NCBI GenBank assembly: GCA_963971425.1 | Contig: OZ020517.1 | Coordinates: forward strand, 23,570,462-23,634,461 | Source of the DNA: Bryoerythrophyllum caledonicum | Lineage: Eukaryota > Streptophyta > Bryopsida > Pottiales > Pottiaceae | Length of the DNA stretch: 64,000 nt | Reading direction: 5' to 3' | Part shown: positions 24,642-34,772 of the stretch, one piece after another | Numbering within the stretch: position 1 is the first letter of the stretch | How the letters are laid out: each line of letters starts with the position of its first letter | The notes under the pieces: generated by a model | Told to the model about the DNA's origin: nothing | The model's input: the letters and a program-made list of their open reading frames with translations, nothing else | Databases searched by the model: none | Translations under genes and position numbers: made by a program

Positions 24642-25562
24642 TTACGAGGGATCTTGTGTCTCGGAAAGGGCTTGGTTGTTTTCAATTTTGCATTTATGTA
24701 GAAGGATGGACATAGCATGTTGAATGGCAATGATGTTAATGTTTTTGAAAGTGTTTGTAATTGTATCAATAGGAATTTTGAAGGTATCTTCTAGGGTTTT
24801 CATAGATGGGATAAAGGTGGTGGCTCGGGCGCCGACTGTGATTACTATAAGGGGGTCCACTTTCCATCCGAGGGTAGTTATGTCATCAATAAGGGGTTGG
24901 TACATACTGATTTTGTTTTCGATTGTTTCAGGGGGGAATCTGTCATTACAGTAAGTAAATTCGATGAATTGAATGGTGTAATTTTGATTTATGTGGTTGG
25001 GTGGGGAGTTGTTGTATGGTAGGCCTCTAACGCAAAGTATGTCTGGTTTGAGTCAGGCATTACAGTGGCATCGTTGGGTTTCACATTTACATGGGAGTAG
25101 CCATGGTGGCACCGTATTTTGTTGTGGGTTGTTATTAAAGGTGTCGGTGTTCATGAGGATGAAGCATCTCAATTTGTTATGGGAGGTGATTGATTTACGG
25201 ATTTCCCATACGGCTTTGTTATGTCTCTTGACAATTAGAGAGTGTATATGGTGGTTTTGACATTTAAAAAGAACATGTAGCCATGTGTCGGGATCTGTGG
25301 AAGTGCATATCAGGCATGTTATGGATGGGAATCTTTCTATACCAAAGAAGAGTTGTTTTCGGGCGTTTCCCATGTATTGTCCGATGCGGAATTTGATAAA
25401 GCATGTTATTTGTGCATCGGTGATGATGGGATTTTTCCAGAAATTTGTCGAGAGTTCATTGTCTATGTTGTTATTACTAGTCCATTTTTCAATGTTAGGG
25501 AGGTTGTCTGAGATTGTGTCAAGATTGTTATATAGGTCTTGTTTTTTAAGGTGTTTGTTCAA
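24642..25562 (-). pseudogene. LINE C-terminal CCHC and restriction-like endonuclease domain
   Basis: The segment has a zinc-knuckle of the C-x2-C-x8-H-x4-C form (CLICTSTDPDTWLHVLFKC), as in the CCHC that precedes the restriction-like nuclease in R2-type LINEs. It is followed by KPDIL, then IQFIEFTYCNDR and a downstream Lys (ETIENKISMYQPL), fitting a PD-(D/E)XK nuclease core. One in-frame TGA at 25053 stands where the second copy (about 40174) has CGA (Arg). The rest of the frame continues to the C-terminus at 24642. Function would be target-site nicking. Confidence 0.75.
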
Positions 25563-25604
25563 GAATCTAACCGGGTCTTTATCGGGGGTGTCTTCTTTGG
25601 AGGG

Positions 25605-26360
25605 CTAGTCATCTTTTTGGAAGTAGTATGGGGTGGCGTGGGCGTGTTTGTGTGGATCTTTGGCATTTTTGTGCAATTTTTCTCCGCCCTCCTTTGCTAG
25701 TTTGTTCGCTTGCTCGTTGCCATCAATATTGGCATGGGCTCGAACTTTGTGGAGGGTTGTGATTTGTCTTCGTTTTAGTATCAATTGGACCATTGATTCT
25801 AGGATGATTTGGTCAGGGTGGCTAGTGTGGAGGGTAGGGTGTGTTATTTGAGTGTTTAATAAGTATAGTGCGTTAATACAATCTGTGAATACGTGCGCTG
25901 GTTCGTTGTTGTATTTTGTTGTGATAATTTCCGGTGTTTTGTGGATGGCCATGAGTTCTGCTTTGAGGATATTTTGCAGTCCATGTAGTCTTTTGGCTAA
26001 TTTGATTTCTTTCGTAGAATTGTATATTCCATAACCGGCTTTTTCTCTGCGCCAATTACCCGGGCTAATTTGTTCTGGCGGTTTGAAGGAGCCATCAGTA
26101 TAGTAGCTATATGCGGGGTCAAATTTTGGTGGGGTGGTAATTTGGTATTCCGGGAGGGATGGGGGTGTTAGAGTGTAATTTAGTGTATTGTTGCTATAAT
26201 TTAGTTTTGACAATTTTTTTTTTTGTTGACAGGTGTTTGCATAGGTGTCGGTGGGGCTATTTTTGTGTATAGCCGGTGTATGTTTAGAGTCTTTGCTATG
26301 GAGGAAAGTTCTTCTAGTTGTTCTTGGGTGCCGAGGGTTTGATTTTGGTGGTGGACACAT
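25605..26360 (-). pseudogene. LINE RNase H domain
   Basis: RNase H motifs are in order: YYTDGS (first Asp), LKAELMAI (Glu), AHVFTDCINALYLL (second Asp) and KVRAHANIDGNEQANKLAKEG (His/Asn/Asp region). The domain would remove RNA from RNA-DNA hybrids during retrotransposition. The frame upstream is disturbed at an A-rich run near 26215. Confidence 0.85.
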
Positions 26361-26372
26361 ATTATTTGTAGT

Positions 26373-26860
26373 GTGGATGGTTCAATTCGGGGTCTTTTTA
26401 GTTCTGGTGGGATAGTGGGTTCTTCGTATGGTATTGAGTCTGCTTCAAATAAGACAATGGTATGAGGGTCTGGGAATGGGCTACCTTGTTGTTCAAAGTT
26501 TTGGTACCAGTTTTTATCTGGGGTGATGATGAGTGTAGATGTGTGATTTAGGTCGTTTTTGGCAGCGAGACGTGCCCAGTGTATTGCTTGTTGTGTTTCG
26601 TCTTCGTTGTAGGGATGTGCTATTCCACTACCTATCCATTTGTGATCGAAGGCTTTCCTCAGAGAGCCGAATATTTTATCTCTTTCAAATGGGGAGTAGA
26701 ATTTTAGTAGTTTGGTGGAGCATGTGACAGGGGAGGAGAAGTATGATTGTTCTATGTTAAAGGATGATATTAGTGAGTCTAGGATAGGGGTGGGTATTGT
26801 GTATTGTGCATTTTTGAGGGGATTGTTTTTTGGGATACGATATTTGTATCTTTGGTATAA
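26373..26860 (-). pseudogene. LINE domain of unknown function between RT and RNase H
   Basis: The frame is open for about 160 codons and looks constrained: FDHKWIGSGIAHPYNEDETQ, AIHWARLAAKND, TLIITPDKNWYQNFEQ and PHTIVLFEAD, followed by a Pro-rich stretch. The alternating hydrophobic segments with a conserved-looking PDKNW suggest a folded Rossmann-like unit, but I recognise no family. It joins the RT-connection frame through a TGA at 26861 (CGA in the likely ancestor). Confidence 0.5.
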
Positions 26861-29595
26861 TCAGATTAATTCGGTTTCAAATGACTGGATTTTTGGTTCA
26901 ATGTTTGTGGGTGTCTGTAATTCTATATTGTATTGGTTCCATAGCCATTGGAGTCTAGTAGTGGTGATGGTTTGTAGATGTCGGCCACTTTCTTCATATA
27001 GGTGTGCTAGATTGTTGTCTATTTTGATTATGTTTGAGATTGTGAGGATATCATTTTTGGGGTTACATTCTGTAGTATAGATGCTTAGGAGTGGGATAAC
27101 TATTGGTGGGGTTACGGATCTTGTGTCTTGGAGTTGGTCTTGGGGGTGGTGGGTTTGAATGATTTCGGAGTAAATTTTATTTTGGATCGTTTGATAGTAT
27201 TGTTTTAGTTTCTTGATGTTGTGGATGGAGGTATTATGGTCGTGTCTCGGAAAGAGGTTTCTTTGAGGGAGCCATTTGTTAAATGTGTTGTTCTTGTGTT
27301 GCCATTGGCATGGGTATTTGGTGTATGTGTTTTGTATGTTGTTGATATCTTTACGTTGTATGTGTTTATGGTGTATTATTTTGTTAATGGGATATAGGGT
27401 GGGATTCTTGGGGAGGTGTGTTGGGGGCCGGGGGTGAAAGAGTAGTGTGGGGTTGGAGGGGTGGATTTCTTGGGGGGGACTTCTCGTGGAGTTGTTGTTG
27501 TTGGTAGTGGTGTATGGGTCTTCAAGTCTATGTGAGTATGGGTGTATGAGGCAAGGGGTATTGCATGTTGTTGGACATGTTGGTCCGCAAAAGAATTCTT
27601 TGGCAATATTTAGGGCGCATTTAATTAGTTTGGATGGGGTAAAGTGGTAGATTTTGAAGTCTTCATTGTTCATGATGTGAGTGCCATTTGGAAGGGTAAT
27701 TTTTTTTAATTCAAAAATATTTTTTGAGAGGAGTTTTTGTAGTAGTTTTTTGGAGTGTTGGGGATTGATTGTAATATGGTTTTGTGTTTCTTGGCGCCAT
27801 GATACTTCTAATGGTGTGGGATCGAGGAGGAAGTTTGGAAGTATGCTTTTGAGGTGAACTTTAGCTATGTGTTTTAATAGGTATAGTGTACGGGTTATTG
27901 GTGTTCTTCTGTAGTCCGTTTTTTTAATTCTTGGAATATTTTCGGCTCCACCGTGTTGAGCGAGGACATATTGAGTTAGCCTGGTGTATATTTTCCCGAG
28001 TCTTCCGTTGTCGTTTAGAGCATCTTGTAGTTGTTTGCTTATGCATATGAGGTAAGCATTTTTGAGGGAGAAGGCTTCCAGGCCAAATAAATTCTGTGGG
28101 AGTTGGGTTATCGCGTTTGACATATATTTAGGCATACCACAAATGGTTTTTTGTATGGCTATAATTTTTTGATCTAGTTTTTTTATGGCTGGCATAGAGT
28201 ATGGTACTGCATAGAAGCTGTATGCTATCCCTAGTCGTAGTACAATGTCAACCATTTTTATTTTTTGTTTCATAGTAGCTGGGCATGTTGTCAAATCTTT
28301 GCATTGTTTAATGAGTTTTGTTGTTGTGCTATGAATTTGGATTTTCCATTTTAATGATGGGACTAGGTTTGTGCCTAGGTATACTTATGGTTCATTTTAG
28401 TGTAGTATAGGGATTGGTTGGTTCCTGAAGTTGATGTTAGAGGCTTGCATTATGGCTTTGAATGTGGTTGGGTTTATTTTGGATTTATTTGGGCATCCAG
28501 TAGTAGTATATTTAGAGACCCCTATTTCCATACCAGTCCATTTACAGTATCTGTCAATTTTATTGATTTGGATTTGCAGTGATTTTATTTTGTTGGTTAT
28601 GGTCGCGAGGTCATCGGCTGATGCAGCTAAATTTATAGTGGTTTGTGAGGCACCAAACCTGTATCCGTTATTACCTCTCTCTAGCCATCTGAGTAGTGGT
28701 TCTAGGAATATAATGAATAGGTATGGGCTGAGGGTGTCCCCTTATATAATTCCTCTTTGAATGGGAATGGATTTGGTTTTTCCGAAGTGTTCTCTAATGT
28801 AGTGGGTAGTTGATTGAGAGTAAATGTTTCCAACTAATGCTGTTGCATCCTCTGGGTAGCCAAGATCTGTCATTATTGCCAATAATCTAGTGTGGTCTAT
28901 AGAACTGAAAGCATTTTTGAAGTCAATATAAAGGATATATATGTCTTGGTTTGTAAATTTTGCATCTTCAACTGGGGCTATTATGGTTTGTATTTGTCTG
29001 GATGTGCTTCTTTCTACTCTAAATCCTTCTTGACTGTGGTGTAGGATTTTGAATTTTTCCTCGTATGAGGATAGTATGTACGTGAGTGTACTAGTGTATA
29101 ATTTATAGATTGTGTTAGCTAGTGTGATTGGTCTATGGTTGGATAGTATTGCGGGGTCTCCTTTTTTGTATAGTAATATTGTTAGGCTTATTTTCCATGT
29201 GCCTGGTATTTGTTTTTGTTTGTAACAGTGGGAGAAGATTAGGGATAGTAGTTTATGAAATCTAGAGGGCATGTTTTTGAGTATTGAGTTTGATACTCGG
29301 TCAGGCCCTGGAGCTTTGTTGTTTCCAAGGTTTCGAAGGCATGTGTCGTATGTGGTTTTGTTGAAGTATGTATGTAGTGGGGTTTTGGGTTGGCCCCGTT
29401 TGTCTAAGGTATAATCATCTAGGTCATGCCATGGATATTGCCTTACAGCACTCGTGCAGCTGATTGGGTGTTGTGGTTGGTAGTTACATGTTGGTACTGT
29501 AGGTCTATTGTTTTTTATTTGTTGGTTAAATATTTCGTTTGCGATGTCGTCTGGGCTAGTTAGAATGTTATTGTATTGGTCAATGATTGCAATCT
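26861..29595 (-). pseudogene. LINE reverse transcriptase and connection domain
   Basis: RT motifs in order: NNKAPGPDRVSNSILK, ILLYKKGDPAILSNHRPITL, then LYIDFKNAFSSIDH (motif A), GIIxGDTLSPYLF (motif B, x is a TAA at 28742 in place of the usual Gln) and ASADDLATI (motif C). VYLGTNLVPSLKW follows two more TAA codons near 28383-28398. The connection region to 26861 is open and includes LRLGIAYSFYAVPYSMPAIK. The catalytic Asp residues are kept. Stops make the copy inactive. Confidence 0.9.
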
Positions 29596-31020
29596 AGTGG
29601 TGGGGATTCAGTGTATTTAAAGACTTTTCTATTTAAATTTTTAGGGCATGTTTCGTATAGATGTCTATATTTTGAAATGGCTTTTTTGATATTTTCCTTG
29701 GTACATTTTGTAGTGATATTCCGGGCTTGTTTATTGGCATTTTTTGCTATTTTAGCAATATCATTTATCCATGTATCATGTGGAAGGTATGGAGAGGGTG
29801 GGATAGGGATTTGGGTATGTTGTATTGTTAGTAATTCATTACATATGGGGTGACTTCGCCATTGGGGGTTATTTTTTACAATTCTGATGGTTTTTTGTAT
29901 TACATGGTATGTGTCTAGGTGCTGTTTCCAAGTTTTAGCAAGTTTACGGGGTAGGTATCTGCCTTGTTGGGATGTGCGGTTTGTCATCTTTGGTATCGGT
30001 TGTGCTTTGCATGTTTGTTCTAGTGTGTTGGAGATATTATTGATGAGTATATCTAGGGTATGGCATGTCTCGTGCCATTGTGTTTGAGAGAGTTGATTAT
30101 TATGCTCAAGAGTGTTCATGAGGGAGTCAATTTGTGTGGAATTCTCTTCAAAGAATTTTGTGTTGAATTTCTCTAAGTTATCTTTTGGGATGGGGTTGAG
30201 TATTCGTGTGGTGTCATTAATTGTAGTTGTGGGGGTACGACTAATTAGTGTGTTGTTGAGAATGTAGAGTTGTAAGGGTGAGTGGTCTGAGTTGAGGCTA
30301 ATGTCTTTGTTTGTTGTGGAGGTGTATTGTGTATTATTGTTTGTATTTATGTAGAATCCGTCTATTAGGCTCCAGTCGCCATAATTATATCCGCCTTGTC
30401 GGGAGTATTGTGTATCGGTATTTATGTAGGTGAGGTTCAAACTTTCTATGAAGATGCGCCATTGATAGTCTATGGTTTGAGGGGGAGTGTTTTGGTTTCC
30501 GTTTTGTCTACCAATTAACGCTATGTCTCTGTTGAAATCCCCGCATAACATGTGGGTGTGGTTAGGATTGTTATTTATTTGAGATGTAATAGTATTTTGT
30601 ATTTCAATGATAAGTCTAGTATCTTCGGGGTGTGAGGGCATATACATGTGAAAGATCAACCATGGTTGTAGTGGTTGATTCGTAATTTTGATTATTTGTA
30701 GGTAGGGGGATATGTTTAATGAAATAGGAATTTTTTTTAATATTGCCCGGAAAAGCGTATTTTTTGTGTATTTGTGTGAGGAGGCCACCACGGCCCAGTG
30801 TATATGGTTTGCGTTGTTGGATGCATCTTGTTAGTGCATGTGTGTTATTAAAAATAAGTTTGTAGTCTTGAAATAAGTTTTGTATGTATTTTGTGGATTT
30901 AGTGGCTGATATTTTGGTTTCTTGTATTGCTATGACGGCCGGTGGCGTGGCTGTATATGTGACCAAGGTTTGTAAACTAGAGAGAGCGGTGTTTAGGGAT
31001 GAAGCATTCCATGTAATCAT
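29580..31020 (-). pseudogene. LINE APE-type endonuclease domain
   Basis: The first part (31020-30760) has MITWNASSLNTAL and VIAIQETKIS, the N-terminal Asn and Glu motifs of APE-type nucleases. After a frameshift near 30760 the second part has WLIFHMYMPS, MLCGDFNRDI (GDFN) and SLIDGFYI, and ends with LNSDHSPLQL (SDH). All core catalytic motifs are present across the two frames. Another frameshift near 29590 leads into the RT. Confidence 0.88.
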
Positions 31021-31228
31021 GTATGTGTTTTCATTATTGGAGTTAATATTTTGGTTCTGTGGAGGAAGGTAGGAGGGTGGAGGGGGTGGTTGGATATATT
31101 CCGGTATGGGGTCAAAGCATCTGAGTGATTCATTAATTAGTTTGTTAGGAAGATAGGGAAATTTTTGTTTTATTGTGTTGTTTGAGGGTGGATTGTTTTG
31201 TCTATGTAGGAAGTTGTATAGTTCTTTA

Positions 31229-31618
31229 GAGCATCTCCACTCCTGGCATGGAATTTTCCACGCTAGGACGGAAAAAAAATTTCACGTCAGGAGTGGTTTA
31301 GGGTTTGGTGCTTGCTTGGCTCCACCTCAAGCTCCAAAAAAATTATCCAAAAAAATGCTTTGACCCTTTACCTCCCGCCACCAATGACACGGCGCCACGT
31401 GTCGACATCAATGACATGGCGCCACGTGTCGCGAGGGTATGGGTGTGTCACCAACATCAAAAAATGGCGCACTCCCCCCATCCAAGGAGGATTTGGTGTG
31501 CCATGCACCAAAACTTCTAAATTTTTATAAAGTTTCCCCGTTTTGAGGTGATGGGTGCAACTTTTTGACCTCTCAAAACTCCAATTTGGTGGTTCTCCGT
31601 CTTGGGGTGGAGATGCTC
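31229..31618. mobile_element. PIF/Harbinger-type MITE inserted in the LINE
   Basis: The termini are inverted (gagcatctccac on the left, gtggagatgctc on the right) and each is flanked by tta (31226-31228 and 31619-31621), the typical TWA target duplication. The 390-bp interior is GC-richer than the LINE and has no coding capacity. Removing it rejoins an open LINE frame. A second copy lies at 51993-52335 and one end at 50777. Confidence 0.88.
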
Positions 31619-31931
31619 TTATGTATTGAGTTTCCGTGGTTTATGGTATTTAGGTTTTGTTCCAAGAATTATGTATAAGGATGTGGAGTCTGAATATGTC
31701 TTTCTGGTGGATTTTGTAAGTTTAATAAGGTTTGTAGTAGTGTGTTAGTCCATGTAATTATATTTTGGTTCTGTGTATCTAAGAGACGGTTACATTCGTT
31801 TATGTTTGGGTGGGTGGTGACTACTAGGGCATATAGGATATGTGTAGGTGGGTGCGTATGTTTTTGTTGTATGTATTGGACAATATTTGGGTGTATTGTG
31901 TTGTGTAGTTGATGTGAAATATGTGTTTTTT

Positions 31932-32273
31932 TTAAAAAGGTGCAAATGTCTGAGCAATATGTTTGTATTCCGGTTGTAGTTTTATGGTGTTTGAAATAAA
32001 GTATATTTTGGCGTTTTTCTTATGTGTTGTGGGATGTCTTTTTAGTATATTAGGCATAGGTCCCGGATTGGTTTCAATATCTCCACTTAGTAATAGTAGG
32101 ATTTTATAGTGTGAGGATTTAATGTGTAGTTTTTGGTTTAATGGATTATGTGAGTATTTATGGTATTTTTTTGTTTTTATGTTTTTGGTTTTAGTATTTT
32201 GGATTATGTACGTGTGTATGTTTTTGTTAGTGGGATTTGTTGTGATTTTGTTTTTTATTATGATTTTGAGCAA
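31932..32273 (-). pseudogene. LINE leader with 2A-like ribosome-skipping motif
   Basis: The frame contains YKILLLLSGDIETNPGPM. DIETNPGP fits the 2A consensus D(V/I)ExNPGP preceded by a hydrophobic Leu run, as in 2A-bearing animal and trypanosome LINEs. Ribosome skipping would separate the upstream leader peptide from the downstream endonuclease-RT polyprotein. The frame shifts at an A8 run near 31930 and then stays mostly open toward the endonuclease, apart from a TAA near 31673 and the inserted MITE. Confidence 0.7.
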
Positions 32274-32314
32274 TATATTTGGGTGTGTATCTTTGCAGAT
32301 TATTTTGTGGATTT

Positions 32315-32397
32315 GTGTGTAGTATTTTTGATAAGGTTTTTTGTGTGTAGTATTTTTGATAAGGTTTTTTGTGTGTAGTATTTTTGATAAGGTTTTA
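32315..32397. repeat. 28-bp tandem repeat, three copies, in LINE 5' region
   Basis: Units start at 32315, 32343 and 32371 with the core gtgtgtagtatttttgataa and are almost identical. It lies just upstream of the LINE leader frame and may be a 5' UTR monomer array. Confidence 0.9.
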
Positions 32398-32987
32398 TGT
32401 TTGTCTTTGAGTTTGTACCCACATGGGTTGTGTTTATATATATTTTTAAGTGTGTGAGTGGTTGTGTGTTTATATGTGGGTATGGGTTAGTGTGTTTGTG
32501 TTGTTGTTTATGTATGCATGTTTTGTTGTGTGATTGTGTTTGTGTGTATATGTGTGTATGTGTGTTTGTGGATTTATTTTGTGTGTTTATGTGTATGTTC
32601 GAGTGTATATACATTTGTGTGCGGGTTTTTGTATGTTTATGTGTATGTATGTATATCAATGTATGTGTCGGTGTATTTTTTTGCTTTTGTGGTTGTATTT
32701 GTGTAGGTGAATGTATGTATGTGTGTGTGAAGGTGTGTGTTTGTTTGGGTATTCGTTTGTATGTACCCTTGTGTATGAGTTTTGTTGTGTCTATGTATAT
32801 TTGTGTATATGTTTTGGTATTCATGGTAGTAAGAGTGTGTGATTTTGTATGTATATGTATGTGTGTAAGTATATATATAGGTGTATGTATGACTATATAT
32901 TCATATATATATATATATTTGTATGTGTATATCTATGTACATGTATGTACTTAGTGTTTGTATTTGTATGTATTTTGGGCCATGTGA
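32398..32987 (-). other. GT/CA-rich LINE 5' untranslated region
   Basis: The plus strand is dominated by tgtgtgtatg-like words, giving long accidental frames of Cys/Val or Thr/His. It ends where the proposed target duplication begins, so it is probably the LINE 5' UTR and promoter. Confidence 0.5.
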
Positions 32988-33134
32988 GTAGTATACTGTA
33001 ATTGTATTGAGTATTTTGAGAGATACAATATTGATATACTATACTCATATACTTGCATAGTATTGGTATTATACTATATGAGATATTATGTCTATGGTAG
33101 TGGTAAGTATATTTTACCGTGTGGTCTTTGTTCT

Positions 33135-34772
33135 TCACATGTTTGACGGTGTGTCTTCAATTTGTCTTGGTTTGACTCTTCCTTTGATGGCTCTCATGGC
33201 TTCAATGGTAGCTTGCATCGAATTTTGGATGCCTTCCATTTGAGCAACAAGTTCTTCATGAAGCTTGTCGGTGTATTCTCTATTCTCTTTCCTCGTCTTC
33301 TTGTTGTTTTCTTCCAATGCATCCTCAAGGTCTTCCTTCGTGACATTAGTATTGGTGGGGGTGGGGGCATCTTAGATTTTGAATGTAGCAACGGTGTTGA
33401 CCATGGTGGTATTGATGTCATTGAATCCAAAGCTTTCAACTTGTTCTTGAGTTGGTGGCTCCACTCCTTCCAAACTCCTCCTATGTGGGGCAAAACCCAC
33501 GTGGTTTCCTCCAATTTTGATTGTCTTCTTCACAAACTTCCTATACACGATGGAGTTAGCACATTCCACATTTGCACTCCCATTATGCCTTTCACCATTC
33601 TCCTTATGAAACCATATGTTTTTAGTGTTATCATTCCCTAGTACTTTGTATATGGCATTAGTGGTGTCAACAACACTCATAAGGACGCGCAAGGGGGATA
33701 GGGTGAGAGTGAGGGCATCCTTTTTTGCCTTTGCTTCGGGTGTCATACGGCCCCCGGTGGAGGTTTTCTTCGCTTGAAGGACTTCGTGTTGAGTTGTAAC
33801 TTGATGGAGTTGAATCTTCAAAGCTTGTTGTAGAGTGGTGGTGGAGATGAAGGCATGAGGGTTGCTAATAACCTTTTGTACTCCGGTGATTTCAAAGTCT
33901 TGGCCTCGGTTGAAGCTATTGTTGAGGATATCCATGAAGAGTTGGTGAGTCGGGATACTTATCAATGAGTCACTTCTGATGCGCACGGAAAGGTTAGTAG
34001 AGTTAGCCGTATGATGATAAGTCTTGCACACTTTACCAATGACCTTATGGTTGTCTAGTGCAAGTATAAAGGGCCTAAGGCCTTTGAGCAACATGAGACC
34101 ATCCGTGTCGGGGTTAAGTAGGTGTGGTTTTAACATCCCCGTCCATACTCCTTTTTAACCTCCTCTTTTGACACTATGACATTGAATGTAGATAGGGTCA
34201 ATTAGACTCGTGCCTAGTTTTATGTCCATTAATTCAAGTCTTCTAATTATCATGTTATAAACATCATCATGCAACATAACATTAATGGGAGGTTCGAAGA
34301 AAATTGCAACATGGAAGTCCAAGGCCAAACCTGTGGCTTTGTTGGTCTTGATATCTAGTGGAATTTGTGTGATGTTGTAGTGTTGATCTTGTGCTCCTTT
34401 CGTCATGCATGGGTAGAGGAGTTGAAGGATCTATGGGAATGCCACTCTAGCTTCCATTGCCTCCTCAGCTTTGTTGGCTTTGAATCCTCTAGCCATCAAT
34501 TCTTCTGTCGTTTCTTCGCTTGTAGGGGCTTCCACTCCTTCTATTGCAATGCGCTCCATGACTTCAAAACCTAGCCATAGATTGAGGTCTGTAGTTAGTG
34601 GCAATGGTTTAGTGGACTTACCTTTGTCTCCTTGGGCATTCTTGCTCTTCTTACTGCTCCCGGTTTCTTCTGTGATTTTCCTCGAACCTTTCTCTTTTGG
34701 GGCTATTGCTTTGATCACATCCACAACGTCAACATCCATCTCTTCATCAAACACAATGCTCCTTCTACTCAT
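33135..34772 (-). pseudogene. Unidentified 546-codon ORF with three in-frame stops
   Basis: I do not recognise the product. From ATG 34772 (MSRRSIVFDEEMDVDVVDV) one frame runs to 33135 without frameshift, broken only by TAG near 34428 and TAA near 34155 and 33372. The N-terminus is basic and acidic in blocks (KEKGSRKITEETGSSKKSK). The middle is globular (DGLMLLKGLRPFILALDN), and the C-terminus looks like a coiled coil (EDALEENNKKTRKENREYTD followed by KLHEELVAQMEGIQNSM). It could be a gag/ORF1-like protein of another element or a dead plant transposon gene. It lies outside the LINE's proposed ends, on the same strand. Confidence 0.45.

Larger units (their letters stand above)
24036..32987 (-). 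mobile_element. Dual-endonuclease LINE (Dualen/RandI-like), near full length, inactivated
   Basis: Read on the minus strand the order is: TG-rich (on plus) 5' region, 2A-like motif, APE-type endonuclease, reverse transcriptase, an unassigned domain, RNase H, a CCHC plus restriction-like endonuclease domain, and a (TTC)n tail. The 10-bp word ggccatgtga lies just outside both ends (24026-24035 and 32988-32997) and is the likely target-site duplication, giving an element of about 8.95 kb. Frameshifts and several stops inactivate it. A 390-bp MITE (31229-31618) is inserted in it. A second, 5'-truncated copy of the family sits at 39522-40845. The APE plus restriction-like pair with RNase H is known from the Dualen/RandI group of non-LTR elements; membership is inferred from domain order, not from a tree. 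Confidence 0.85.

Noticed and set aside
32397-32954. 185-codon Cys/Val-rich frame (plus) and Thr/His-rich frame (minus)
   Set aside because: Produced by the GT-rich LINE leader; no real protein features.
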